A stretch of DNA of 64,000 bases from Aralia elata (GCA_034770075.1 JAVJAP010000027.1:310001-374000); one strand, 5' to 3'; shown: positions 11,808 through 22,433, counted from the stretch's first letter. Numbers and translations: made by a program. Notes: generated by a model from the letters alone, not told the origin.

Positions 11808-13265
11808 GTCTCTTAACAACATATATAAACATCTAGAACAAGCAAAAAATCCAGAATCGCTATAAATCCGACCCACAAGCTTAAGAGCTTAAAACTAAGA
11901 AAAACTTGAAAATCTTTACAAGAAATCGAATGGAATGGATTTGATTGATTGTTTACCTCTGTAAATCCTTCCTAGGTGTTAAGGAGCTCGGCTAGGCTTG
12001 ATTTTGAGGGTCCTCCTTGCTTGGATTCTCTTATTCTTCATCTGTGCCTTCTTTTTCTTCCTCCTTCCTTTTTCTAACGACCTTCTTCTCTTTTTCCGGC
12101 GACTTCTTCCTCTTTTCTCTCCTGCAGCTCTCTCTCTCTCTCTTTATCAGCTGAAGCAACTAGGAATGGAATGGGAGGGAATGAATTATTTGGGAGAAGT
12201 GGAGTAAATTTGGGAGAAAAAAAATGGGAGTGGCTCAAGGTGGCCAAATATTCAAACTTGCCGGCAACCTCCCTTCTCTCTCCTCATTTTCCTAGCATCT
12301 AATTGGTTGATGGGTTTTGGTTGGTTCCCACTTGGTGTAATAAGCCAAAATAAATACCCAAAAACACCAAAAATATATCCAAAAACTCTCACTTTTGTAC
12401 TAAAACTAGTAAATAACTCTACCCAAAATTAAAATGGATATTACCATAAATATTGGGACGCATAAAAACAATTATTGTGGGGTTTGTCCAAACATTCGGA
12501 ACAACCATATAACACATTTCGGATACAGATAAAATCACGTATCAGCTCAAATAAAATTTTCGACACCTGGAAAAATTATTCGTAGGCATACACGTATTTA
12601 TGAAATTTATTAACATCAAAAAAGACACAAAAATATCTGGTATAAATAGTACCTCGGGAAATGTGCCCCATGAATGGTGATTTAGCGACACTACGCGAAA
12701 TCAATTATTCACTTAATCAACACTATAATACGTAAAATTCCATGTATTCACATAATCCAGGTTGTCACACAACTTTTAAACATACAACACAAAAATAATA
12801 TTAATAAAATATAATATATTCATTAATATTTAAAAATTTGAATTACAAGGCAATTTCAGAATTTCCGGTCGTTACAACAATATCTGCATGTGTCCAAATT
12901 GCGATTGCATAGGTTTTTTGTAATATTCTGAACCCTAATAAGATTTGTATATGTAAATTATGTGTTTAATAAATGAAATTTCTTGTTCTGACTTGGTATT
13001 ATGTGATTTCGTATTTTACTAAACAATTAGGTCAAATAAAAAATTTTCGCCAAGTAGCTGTGTCGTGCTTAATCGGACAAAATGATTTGTCGTGCTTCCG
13101 GCGAATTCACCGAGAAGCATTTCGGTAAATTATTTTTGTAAGCTGCTGTGTCGTACTTGGAATTGACGAAGTGCTTTGTCGTGCTTCGACATTAATATAA
13201 TATTATATTAAATGATAAAATTTTAAAATAAGTTAAATAGGGTTTAAAATGTTATGCGGAAATAG

Positions 13266-13510
13266 AAACCCTAATTTGAAAACCCTAATTGGTAATAATT
13301 GTCCGAATTGATCAATTAAAACCCTAATTATTGTACAATAATCTTAATTGATGTAATTAAGATTTAAATGATGAATCATAATATTAATTATGAATTATTA
13401 AGATTAAATTAAACCCTAAACGAAAGATTGAAACCCTAATTATAGGATTGGAAACCCTAAACCCTAATTAGGAACCCTAAAACCCTAATTTGGTTCAATA
13501 ACCCTAATTT
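13266..13510 (+). promoter_or_regulatory. Telo-box-like cluster in T3 LTR
   Basis: Ten CCCTAA units lie in 245 bp, eight of them as AAACCCTAA, the plant telo-box. They are irregularly spaced, unlike a telomere. The cluster is 300-540 bp upstream of the putative TATA box, and the same cluster occurs in the 3' LTR (about 22828-23072). Telo-boxes in plants bind Myb-like TRB proteins and Pur-alpha; involvement here is inferred. Confidence 0.55.
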
Positions 13511-13802
13511 ATGAAATGTAAAATCTTAATTATGATATAATATCTTAATTAAGGTATTACTAAACCTAAGTTAACAACCTAATCATGATTAACAAAAATC
13601 TAGAATTAATTAGTAAGTAAATAAATGAAAATTAAAATCCTAGCCAATGAAAATGAAGCTAGGAGTGTGCAAGCTTGTGCTTGACACACTCCAGCACAAG
13701 TAGGTTAATTAGACCAGATCATAAGCACCACAAGTTCCAAGCTTAGATATTTTTGGGAGCAAAGTTTGGAAATTAGTCTAGGAAACCCTAAATTCAAGTT
13801 GC

Positions 13803-13810
13803 TATAAGTA
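13803..13810 (+). promoter_or_regulatory. Putative TATA box of T3 5' LTR
   Basis: TATAAGTA is followed about 45 bp later by a pyrimidine/ACA-rich stretch (cttatacactcacat) suited to transcription start. The counterpart in the 3' LTR is at 23365-23372. Confidence 0.5.
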
Positions 13811-14293
13811 GAATGAGATGCTGAGCTTTAAACCTACGAAATTTTAAAGCTTATACACTCACATATCCAGCCTAAACAAACCCTAGCAATCACAAGCTCA
13901 GAATCAGAAGCCAGAAATCAAAATTTGAAGAAAAAGGTGCACAAAACCCTAATTTATGTTTGATCTTCAAGCCTGGAAAATTTTTGTGTTTTAGATGTTT
14001 AGGAATACTTGTTAATGTGTTAATAAGTGATCTGGGCGGTCAAAACATGTTTACATAACATCTAGGTATGAAAATCAAGCCAAAAACTCAAACTGTTCTT
14101 GGCAGTCAAGAACAGTCTGACAGGCCTTTTTGTCAGGCCTTTTGATCCTCTTAGATTAGGTGTTTGATATGTTTTTATGCATATATGTGTAGCCTACCAT
14201 GTTATCTTTAAATCCCGACGTGTATCATAGCAAACAAATAACTAGGATGAAAGATATGATAGGTCAAAAGTGCTTTGACCGTTCGGATTTTCA

Positions 14294-14819
14294 TTTCTGG
14301 GTAACCCAGAAACATGAAGAACATTCTGACAGAGTCTGACAAGACTTTTGATCAACCCAGAAATGACCTAGATGACATATTTTGTGTAGTTTGTTGGTTT
14401 AAAGTTGTTGTATGCTATATAGACTTTAATCTTGAACCATTAAAACACATACACAAACAATCAATCAAACGGAATTAGCAGTCAAACCACGTTGACCGTT
14501 ATGACTGGATGAGTTTCTGGGTTACCCAGAAACTCAAGAACAGTCATGAACGGGGTAGTTTGACCATAAATATCTAGCATGTTATGATATATTTCAAGAT
14601 GGAATTTGTTATGTCGTTGTACACTGCCATGTTGGCTATAACAACAAACAAAAATCAAACACAAACATCAAACCAGTTGGAATTAAATTGAGGTCAAAGG
14701 TCACTGTTGGATGTTGACCAGGTGTTCTTCATGAAGAACACCTTTAGCGACGAAATGCATACACCAACCCAGAAACCTATGAAACTAAGCAGACCGTCGC
14801 TAAAGCCCTTTAGCGACGG
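14294..14819. promoter_or_regulatory. Palindromes and W-box cores in T3 LTR
   Basis: Two related inverted repeats built on TTTCTGGGT/ACCCAGAAA lie at 14294-14312 and 14511-14535. A perfect 24-bp palindrome centred on TTCATGAA lies at 14720-14743 (24295-24318 in the 3' LTR) and contains a heat-shock-element-like TTCnnGAA. A 12-bp-arm hairpin, CCGTCGCTAAAG with its complement and a CC loop, lies at 14794-14819 (24369-24394 in the 3' LTR). About nine TTGAC cores are scattered between 14030 and 14720. Confidence 0.55.
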
Positions 14820-15610
14820 ATTTTTAATAAAAATAAAATAAAAATTAATTAAATAAAATTATAAAATAATAAATAATTATTAAATAATTATTAATAATTA
14901 ATAAATAAATCCGAAAATTCATTTTTAATTATAAAAAAAATTATTTTTAATATTTTTATATATTCTGAATTATTATTTAATTTAATTAAATATTAAATAA
15001 TAATTATGATAAATCATTTAATAATTGTTTTAATTATTTAAAAATGGTATTAAATTAGTAAATAATTATATTAATTATTTAAAAATGATATTAAGGTAAA
15101 TAAAATTATTATATATAATAATTAAATAAAATATTAAATATTTAAATATTATTAATGATAAATAAATCATTTAAATAATATATTAAGTATTTAAAAATTA
15201 CTTTAAATGATAATTAAATCATTTAAATATCAAATTAAGTTTTTGAAAATTATTATAAGTAATAATTAAATTATTATAATGATAAAATAATTTCTAAGAA
15301 TATTATTAATGATAAAATTAATCATTTAAATAATATTCTATCTTTCTAAAAATATTATAAATGATAAATAAATCATTTAAATAATATTTTAAATATCAAA
15401 AAATATTCTAAATTATAAATAAATCATTTAAATAACATATTAAATGTTTTAAAATTATTCTAAATGATAATTAAATCATTTTAAAATATTCCTAAGCCTG
15501 TAAAATTATTTAAAAATACTTCCAAGCTTCTGAAAATTATTTAAAAATAATACCAAGCTTCTAAAAATGTTAGAAATAATAATTAAATTATTTAGACTAA
15601 TAATTAGACT
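14820..15610. repeat. AT-rich quasi-palindromic repeat block in T3 LTR
   Basis: Nearly pure A/T sequence with many variants of 'aaatgataaataaatcattt' and 'aataatatt', spaced about 60-80 bp. Each core is self-complementary. The matching block in the 3' LTR is at 24394-25185. No gene is present. Confidence 0.7.
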
Positions 15611-16905
15611 TCCAAATGAAGTTTTATCGAACAATCTATGTGTTTAGCCATTAAGGATGCGACCGAGATACCGAATCAACGTCGAACCTTAATGAAACTT
15701 GTTTAGATTAGCGTGATACATGTTTATATACGTGCTAACGCTTATTATTGGTATACGTAGACTACGTGCGTTGACCGATTGTACTAAAATTTTAGTGAGC
15801 TACGCTAAGGCAAGTGTCCTAACCTTTCTCAATTTATATTAAGCAAGTATTATACATCTTGCTATCAATTATTGTGAAGTTATTGCTTCTTGTTCAGCAT
15901 AACTTAAGAAATGAATTATTATTCATATATTGCTTGTTCGAGCTTAAATTGTTGTGTCAAGCCAAATTGTTTGGTACGACATCTGATACTGAGAAATGGA
16001 ACACCTTGATGTAAGGTGAACCCGAAATTTTCCCTTAAAATAAGGTGACGAAATTCCCTTAATATAAGGTGACGAACAGTTGATAATATATCAACATAAA
16101 TTGGTAGGATGATATGCATACTCCTAGGATATTGGTGAGGCTGATCACCTACCAGATATCCAAAACTCAAATGGTTCTAAGTCATTAAAGACTGATAGAA
16201 CTAAATGAAATATATGGTTCATGTACAGAACCCTCAGTATACATCATTGACATCTTTCAAATCAAACACATGGTGTTTACATATTTAAATGAACTTGCTG
16301 AGCATTTGTAGCTCATTCTTGCGCATATCTTCTTTTGCAGCTATAAATGATATCCCTGGCACGTCTGGGACTAACAAGGAGAAAAGCCATGCTTATTAGC
16401 TTTAATGTTTATTGTTGTATACTTTAAGTCTTTTTAAAGACTTGTTGTTGTAATAACTTAGTATAACGAATGATGTAACCGAACAAAACGTTATGTAATA
16501 TATTATGATCCTTTATGTTATAGAATGCGTTATACTCTGATCTTTAAATTCTTTAGAATAGTTGTACTAAGTTAAATACAGTGTCTATATGAACTATACA
16601 TCTGAATGAGGGTATCTAAATGATGTTGAGAGTCCTATATGGACAATCTTATCATTAATACTGTGAATGTCAGATAGATAGGGAATATGGATATGAAAGA
16701 GATATTCATAAGATATGAATCTATGTATCTAAGTGAGGGTATCCAAACACAGACAACGTTCTGGCCGGAACTAGTACCTGTTATGGGATACTGTGAACCT
16801 TGGATAACTAGAAGTCATATTTTATTGAATATTTATAGTTGTATAGTTCCACGTGAGCACCAGATCTGCTACAGGGGAGCGTAGAGATTTGGGGGCGTCG
16901 CAGGT

Positions 16906-16917
16906 TGGTATCAGAGC
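16906..16917 (+). other. Primer-binding site of T3 (initiator Met-tRNA)
   Basis: TGGTATCAGAGC starts three bases after the 5' LTR. It is the standard plant retrotransposon site complementary to the 3' end of initiator methionine tRNA. Confidence 0.92.
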
Positions 16918-17074
16918 TGTAGATTATAGCTCTAAGGTAGTTAGGAAATACCTTAGAATATAGTCTTTGAGTCCGTAAAATACTTAATGATACATAAAAT
17001 AATCTTAAAAGCTTTATCTTATGTGTAAATTTGTTTCCCCATAAATACTAAATAAATTAAAATTCTTTTGTAGG

Positions 17075-17651
17075 ATGGCTGGAGTAAACCAACACATAGG
17101 ATGGTTATCCGACAGTGAGCCCGATGAGGTGCCTGATTACGAGCCAGCTACCCCTGAACTAGATTTAGAGGATGAAGACCCAGAGGAAGAGGAGCTTATC
17201 CATGATGAGGAGATCTTAGAGGCAGAGGAGGCAGAGAACCCGGTAGATGGGCAGTTAGTAGACCCTGATTCTGAGGAGGATATTGGAGCAGGCCAGATGA
17301 TGAGTGTCGAAAGACACGAAGAGATAGTCATCGAGTTGGTACAACAGTCAACAGTAGAGTTAGAAGCTGCTAACTCTCGTGCAAAACATAGCGACAGGAT
17401 TATTGGAGAGTGAGCGAGATACAACTCGGCGTTTGAGGATACTCCTTCAGGACACACAGAGGGAGAAACAGGAGGCACAGATGCAGGCATACAGAGCCGA
17501 TAGGAAGAGTAAGGCGGCATTTGATGGCCTAGAGCGACGAGTGTTTAGGTATCCGGTGGAAGAGGAGAAGGAGGACTATATGATTGATAGAGCAGTAGTC
17601 GGTCACATGATACGAGATGCTGATAAGGGGATGCGTAATAGCGCAGTTTAG
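17075..17651 (+). CDS. T3 extra ORF upstream of gag: acidic, probably coiled-coil protein (frameshifted)
   Basis: The frame starts with ATG at 17075 (MAGVNQHIGWLSDSEPDEVP). The first 75 residues are extremely rich in Asp and Glu; from about residue 80 charged, Leu/Glu/Arg-rich helix-forming sequence follows. The first frame stops at 17413. The second frame, open to 17651, continues the same helical character (LLESERDTTRRLRILLQDTQ), so a one-base indel near 17380-17410, or a programmed shift, joins them; combined length would be about 190 residues. I do not recognise a domain. It lies between primer site and gag on the coding strand. The preceding bases 'aattcttttgtag' look like a 3' splice site. 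It is not part of the standard Tekay gene set that I know. Confidence 0.6.
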
Positions 17652-17864
17652 TAGTGTCTAAGTTTATGTGTTGTACTTAGTACGATATCAAAATTTTGAG
17701 TTGTAAAATAGGAAATCCTTGTAATAACTAGTAGTAGTATAACTACTAGTCGGTTATGTAATCGTTGTTGCATGTTATATACAAGTTGTGTTTATATAAT
17801 CAAATTGTTAGTTCTATGTAAGCATATCTTTGTATTTATACTTGCTTTTCTTTATTTTAGAACC

Positions 17865-19547
17865 ATGGCATCAGGACGAAGAACCCAAGCCCGAACTGAG
17901 ACCACCGAGCCAAATCCCACACAACAATTAGTAGATATCCTCTTAGAAACCTTACAAAATCGTCCACCACCTCAACCCACCCCAGTTAATCCACAGGGTA
18001 CAATATTCAAGGACTTTAAACTTGTTGGACCACCGGAATTTAAGGGAACCGCGGAACCAATTGAGGCTCAAACATGGGTTACCGAGATAGAAAAGTTTTT
18101 CAGGGTAACGAATGTTGGCGAAGATCAAAAGACGATCTTTGCCACCTTTTTCCTCAAGGGTGAGGCAAATCATTGGTGGGAAAATACAAAAATTCGTGCA
18201 GGTGAGGATATAATTCCTTGGACCAGGTTTAAGGAATTATTCTTCGAAAATTATTTTCCCCAATCAATGAAGGATCGTATGGAGGTACGATTCTTAGAAT
18301 TGAAACAAGGAGAACTTACCGTATCCCAGTATACGGCCAAGTTCAATGAATTAGCCAGGTTTGCCTCACATCAGGTTGATACAGAGGCAAGAAAGACTAG
18401 GAGATACGAAGAGGGATTAAAACCCCAAATTCGTAGCAAATTGTCAGTATTTCAAGTGAGAACTTTTCCAGAAATTCTCGAGAAAGCTATTATAGCTGAA
18501 AACGAGAATGAAGCTTTAATAAAATTTCATAAGGAAAAGAGAAGTTTGAGTGAGGGAGGAAAGTTGAAAGGAGAAGTTAGTACAGGGGGTACTAATAATA
18601 ACAAAAGAAAGTGGGATGCCACTGTTCCTACAAATTTTGTAAGGAGGGGTGGTAACAATTACAATAACAACAATAATAGAAACCAGAACAATAACAATAA
18701 GGTGGGTCGTTGTGCCATATGCGGAAAGAATCACCTAGGGTTATGTCGCCAGAAGGTGGTTACTTGTTACCATTGTGGGCAAGAGGGACATTATTCCTCT
18801 TATTGTCCTAAAAAGAGTAATGATAATACTCGTCAGAGTAATCCGAATGTTACTTGCTATCTTTGTGGTGCAACGGGGCATGTGTCTAGGAATTGCCCGA
18901 AGAACAGAAACCAATTTGGGGGAGGAAACCAAATCCCAAACAATAACCCCAAACCAACAGTAGCAGGAGCTGGAGGTCCAGGTCGTCCAACCGCAAGAAC
19001 GTTTAATATGGCGACAAGGGATGCTGTTGCTGCACCAGACGTGGTAACAGGTATCATCCCTATCGACACTTTAAATGTATATGTGTTGTTCGACTCTGGT
19101 GCTACTTGTTCATTTGTGTCTAATAGCTTTGCTAAGAAATTGTCAATACCATGCGAAGATTTAGACATACCCTTTAATGTGGAGATCGCAAACAATGAGA
19201 TAATTCCCGTCAAAACCATCTATAAGAATTGTGCTATCGAGATTAAGGGACACAAGTTTCTTGTGAACCTCATTCCCATACAACTAGGGGAATTTGATAT
19301 AATCTTAGGCATGGACTGGCTGGGCAATTATAATGCAATAATTGACTGCCAGCAGAAACGGGTGAATTTAGTGACTGCTTCAGAGTCAAAAGTAGTGTTC
19401 AAAGGTGGTTGTTCACCTAAACGATCTCACTATCTGACAGTAATGCAGGCAGAGAGATTGCTTAGGAAGGGTTTGCACAGGTTATTTGGCATATATAGTA
19501 GATACTCGAAAAGAAGGAGTAAAGCTAGAACAAATACCTGTAGTTAG
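17865..19547 (+). CDS. gag-pr: T3 gag-protease
   Basis: The chosen start is ATG 17865 (MASGRRTQARTETTEPN); the open frame extends upstream to 17772 but this ATG follows a splice-acceptor-like 'gcttttctttattttag'. Residues about 70-180 form the retrotransposon capsid domain (WVTEIEKFFRV, FLKGEANHWW, YFPQSMKDRM). A basic Asn-rich linker leads to Cys/His knuckles at about residues 284, 302 and 331: CAICGKNHLGLC (unusual spacing), CYHCGQEGHYSSYC and CYLCGATGHVSRNC. The aspartic protease follows, with the active-site DSGAT near residue 408 and the ILGMDWL flap region near 480. The frame leaves the expected pol reading at about 19475 and stops at 19547 (561 residues). Gag assembles the particle and binds RNA; protease would cleave the polyprotein. 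Confidence 0.93.
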   Translation: MASGRRTQARTETTEPNPTQQLVDILLETLQNRPPPQPTPVNPQGTIFKDFKLVGPPEFKGTAEPIEAQTWVTEIEKFFRVTNVGEDQKTIFATFFLKGEANHWWENTKIRAGEDIIPWTRFKELFFENYFPQSMKDRMEVRFLELKQGELTVSQYTAKFNELARFASHQVDTEARKTRRYEEGLKPQIRSKLSVFQVRTFPEILEKAIIAENENEALIKFHKEKRSLSEGGKLKGEVSTGGTNNNKRKWDATVPTNFVRRGGNNYNNNNNRNQNNNNKVGRCAICGKNHLGLCRQKVVTCYHCGQEGHYSSYCPKKSNDNTRQSNPNVTCYLCGATGHVSRNCPKNRNQFGGGNQIPNNNPKPTVAGAGGPGRPTARTFNMATRDAVAAPDVVTGIIPIDTLNVYVLFDSGATCSFVSNSFAKKLSIPCEDLDIPFNVEIANNEIIPVKTIYKNCAIEIKGHKFLVNLIPIQLGEFDIILGMDWLGNYNAIIDCQQKRVNLVTASESKVVFKGGCSPKRSHYLTVMQAERLLRKGLHRLFGIYSRYSKRRSKARTNTCS

Positions 19548-20932
19548 AGAATTTCCGGATGTGTTTCCAGATGACTTACCCGGTTTACCTCCGGACAGGG
19601 AGATCGAATTTGTTATTGATCTTGCACCGGGTACGGCACCAGTTTCCAAGGCACCGTACAGAATGGCACCTGTAGAGTTTGAAGGAGTTACTTGTGCAGC
19701 TACAAGAACTCTTAGACAAAAAGTACATACAACCAAGTGTTTCACCCTGGGGAGCACCGGTGTTGTTTGTAAAGAAGAAGGATGGAACATTAAGGTTGTG
19801 TATTGATTATAGAGAATTAAATAAGTTAACAATAAAGAACAAATATCCTTTACCACGAATTGATGATTTGTTTGACCAGTTGAAAGGGGCCGAATACTTT
19901 TCGAAGATCGACCTACGATCGGGTTATCATCAATTAAAGGTAAGAAAAGAAGATGTGCCGAAGACAGCGTTTAGGACACGCTACGGACATTATGAGTTTC
20001 TTGTGATGTCTTTTGGATTAACAAATGCGCCGGCAGCATTCATGGACTTGATGAACCGAGTGTTTAAACCATGCTTGGACAAATTTGTCGTAGTGTTCAT
20101 CGATGATATTTTAGTATACTCGAGAACAAAAGAGGAGCATGTTGAACACTTAAGAAGCGTATTGGAGATATTACGCAAGGAACAACTTTATGCAAAGTTT
20201 TCCAAATGTGAATTTTGGTTGGAACGAGTCCAGTTCTTAGGTCATGTAATTGACAAGAATGGAATAGTGGTAGATCCAGCCAAGATAGAAGCGGTTGTAA
20301 ATTGGGAACAACCAACAACTCCAACAGAAGTAAGAAGTTTTCTCGGTTTAGCAGGGTATTATCGGCGTTTTATACAAGATTTTTCGAAGATAGCGACCCC
20401 GCTAACCAATTTGACTCGAAAGACGGTAAAGTACGTCTGGACAGACAAATGTGAAGAAAGCTTCCAAGAGTTGAAGAAGCGGTTAAGTATGGCACCAGTA
20501 TTATCTTTACCAGATGATACAGGAGGCCTCGTTGTTTATAGTGATGCATCACACAAAGGATTAGGGTGTGTGTTAATGCAACATGGGAAAGTGATTGCAT
20601 ATGCATCAAGACAACTCAAAGATTATGAGAAGAGGTATCCTACGCATGATCTTGAGTTAGCCGTCGTAGTATTTGCCTTGAAGATTTGGAGGCATTATTT
20701 GTACGGAGAGAAGTGTGAAATATACACAGATCACAAGAGTCTAAAATATATTTTCACACAGAAGGAGTTAAATATGAGACAAAGGAGATGGCTAGAATTG
20801 ATAAAAGATTTTGATTGTGAGATCTTGTATCATCCAGGGAAAGCCAACGTCGTAGCAGACGCATTAAGTAGGAAAAACCAGGAGAAATTGAATGTGATGA
20901 CTAATAACGAGGGTACTGATAAAAGAGTTTGA
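19486..20932 (+). CDS. pol: T3 reverse transcriptase-RNase H (frameshifted)
   Basis: The region opens in frame 1 with the usual linker (LEQIPVVREFPDVFPDDLPG) and shifts to frame 2 at about 19680, where RT proper runs: SPWGAPVLFVKKKDG, LCIDYRELNK, KIDLRSGYHQL, then the catalytic FIDD at 20096-20107 and FLGLAGYYRRFI. RNase H follows (VVYSDASHKGLG near 20535, YTDHKSLKYI, and ADALSRK near 20860). It stops at 20932 where a further shift of frame would continue into integrase. All catalytic residues are in place, so the lesions are three small indels at most, recent or due to sequencing. Confidence 0.93.
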
Positions 20933-22433
20933 CAAACTTGAGATTGAGGTGAGAGTTCCAGTTAACTCTACCCAGAAGTTATTTGTCATTAAGGGTAATT
21001 CGACTTTATTGGACAAAGTCAAAGAATTACAGGAGACTGATGCAGAATGTCAGAAGTATAAGGCAGAAATGACTCATAAAAAGAATGTTAAGTTTAGAGT
21101 GGATAAGGATGGAGTACTAAGATACGAAAATAGAATTTGGGTACCTTCAGTACAAGAGTTAAAAGACGAAATACTGAATGAAGCCCATAATTCTAAATTC
21201 GCTGTACATCCAGGGAGTACAAAAATGTATAAAGACCTGAGCCAACATTTTTGGTGGTCTAACATGAAGAGAGAAATAGCGGAGTGGGTAAGTAAATGTT
21301 TAACATGTCAAAGGGTTAAAGCTGAACATCAGAAACCAAGTGGATTATTACAACCCTTAGAAATTCCTGAGTGGAAATGGGAGCATATTACCATGGATTT
21401 CGTAGTTGGCCTTCCAACCACACAAAAGGGTCACAGTGCCATTTGGGTAATTGTAGATCGTCTTACCAAAACAGCTCATTTTCTACCCATCAAAATTAAC
21501 TTCAGTCTCGACCAATTAGCCAGACTTTACATCAATGAAATTATTTCTAGACATGGAGTCCCTGTTTCTATAGTATCAGACAGAGATCCACGATTTACTT
21601 CAAATTTTTGGATAAGTCTCCAGAAAAATTTAGGAACTCAATTGAGACTAAGTACAGCATACCATCCACAAACTGACGGTCAGAGTGAGAGAACCATCCA
21701 GACATTGGAAGACATGTTGCGCTCTTGCATCATGGATTTCAAGGGAAGTTGGGAAGATCAATTACCTTTGGTAGAATTTGCATACAACAATAGCTACCAT
21801 GCCAGCATAGGGATGCCACCATTTGAAGCCCTATATGGAAGAAAATGTAGGACGCCTTTATGTTGGGACGAGGTTGGGGAACGGCAAATGCTAGATCCCG
21901 AAATAGTGCAACAAACCACGGAGGTAGTTCGAATTATACGGGGAAGATTACAAGCGTCACAAGATCGACAGAAGAAATATGCTGATCAACACAGGAAATT
22001 ACAAGATTTCGAAGTCGGTAGTCACGTATTCTTAAAAGTATCTCCGTGGAAGGGAAAAATACGTTTCGGCAAGAAGGGCAAATTGAGTCCGAGATTTATT
22101 GGGCCATTTCAAATATTGAGGAGAATAGGTGAGGTAGCCTATGAGGTAGCCCTACCTCCTGAACTAGAACATATTCATAACGTGTTTCATGTGTCCGTGT
22201 TACGACCGTACAAACCTGATTATAAACACGTTATTGGTTATGAGCCCATTCAAATCGAGAAGGATTTATCGTATGAAGAAATTCCTATTGAAATTGTGGA
22301 TAGGAAAGAACAGCAATTGCGAAATAAAAAGATACCTTCGGTTAAGGTTATCTGGAGAAATCAGAATATCGAGGAAGCTACGTGGGAGCTCGAGAGTAAA
22401 ATGCGAGATAACTACCCACATTTATTTTCATAG
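20901..22433 (+). CDS. int: T3 integrase with chromodomain
   Basis: Frame 0 is open from 20901. The HHCC zinc-binding part is at about 21180-21320 (EAHNSKFAVHPG, CLTCQRVKAEH). The catalytic triad is Asp at 21396 (TMDFVVG), Asp at 21579 (SDRDPRF) and Glu at 21687 (GQSERTIQ). A GPY/F-type module (PRFIGPFQIL, near 22095) and a C-terminal chromodomain (VKVIWRNQNIEEATWELE, near 22340-22400) end at TAG 22433. Such chromodomains lacking the canonical aromatic cage typify group II plant chromoviruses and are thought to steer integration to heterochromatin, which agrees with this nested setting. This ORF has no internal stop. Confidence 0.95.
   Translation, partial: LITRVLIKEFDKLEIEVRVPVNSTQKLFVIKGNSTLLDKVKELQETDAECQKYKAEMTHKKNVKFRVDKDGVLRYENRIWVPSVQELKDEILNEAHNSKFAVHPGSTKMYKDLSQHFWWSNMKREIAEWVSKCLTCQRVKAEHQKPSGLLQPLEIPEWKWEHITMDFVVGLPTTQKGHSAIWVIVDRLTKTAHFLPIKINFSLDQLARLYINEIISRHGVPVSIVSDRDPRFTSNFWISLQKNLGTQLRLSTAYHPQTDGQSERTIQTLEDMLRSCIMDFKGSWEDQLPLVEFAYNNSYHASIGMPPFEALYGRKCRTPLCWDEVGERQMLDPEIVQQTTEVVRIIRGRLQASQDRQKKYADQHRKLQDFEVGSHVFLKVSPWKGKIRFGKKGKLSPRFIGPFQILRRIGEVAYEVALPPELEHIHNVFHVSVLRPYKPDYKHVIGYEPIQIEKDLSYEEIPIEIVDRKEQQLRNKKIPSVKVIWRNQNIEEATWELESKMRDNYPHLFS

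Larger units (their letters stand above)
9660..12876 (-). mobile_element. T2, reverse-oriented solo LTR nested in T1
   Basis: On the plus strand it begins TGTGACACCCCC (9660) and ends GGTCGTTACA (12876); read on the minus strand this is TGTAACGACC...GGGGGTGTCACA. The TSD ACAAT is exact (9655-9659 and 12877-12881). The 3,217 bp hold no primer site, polypurine tract or coding domain, so it is a solo LTR. The duplicate has the same element at 60558-63771 with the same TSD. A minus-strand TATATAAG lies at 11800-11807, and a GC-rich hairpin array lies at 11115-11290. Short ORFs inside (11207-11440, 11998-12207) are not conserved as proteins in the duplicate and are taken as chance. Confidence 0.9.
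12919..16902 (+). repeat. 5' LTR of T3
   Basis: It starts TGTAATATTCTG and ends GGGGCGTCGCA (3,984 bp against 3,997 bp in the 3' LTR). Sections in order: a TGTCGTGCTT-rich start, a CCCTAA-rich block (13266-13510), a TATAAGTA box (13803), a W-box and palindrome-rich region (14030-14820), an AT-rich quasi-palindromic block (14820-15610), and a more balanced 3' part. Differences from the 3' LTR are mostly single-base losses in short homopolymers between about 13970 and 14700 and a cluster of mismatches at 14585-14660. Short ORFs that recur in both LTRs (15919-16170, 16687-16884) recur only because LTRs are copies. Confidence 0.95.

Noticed and set aside
11998..12207. Hydrophobic ORF in T2 (also 62896-63327) resembling a membrane protein
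   Set aside because: It comes from a CT-rich stretch; the two copies differ in frame and length.
13266..13510. Interstitial telomere array
   Set aside because: Units are irregular (AAACCCTAATT with varying gaps) and occur identically in both LTRs, so they belong to the element.
15919..16884. ORFs at 15919-16170 and 16687-16884, repeated exactly at 25494-25745 and 26262-26459
   Set aside because: They lie in the two LTRs of T3. Identity reflects LTR duplication at insertion, not protein conservation.
16906..16917. Fragment of a tRNA gene
   Set aside because: Only the 12-base primer complement next to an LTR is present; no cloverleaf can be drawn.
17137..17520. Minus-strand Ser-rich ORF opposite the acidic ORF of T3
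   Set aside because: Serine runs mirror Glu/Asp codons on the other strand; it is antisense shadow.
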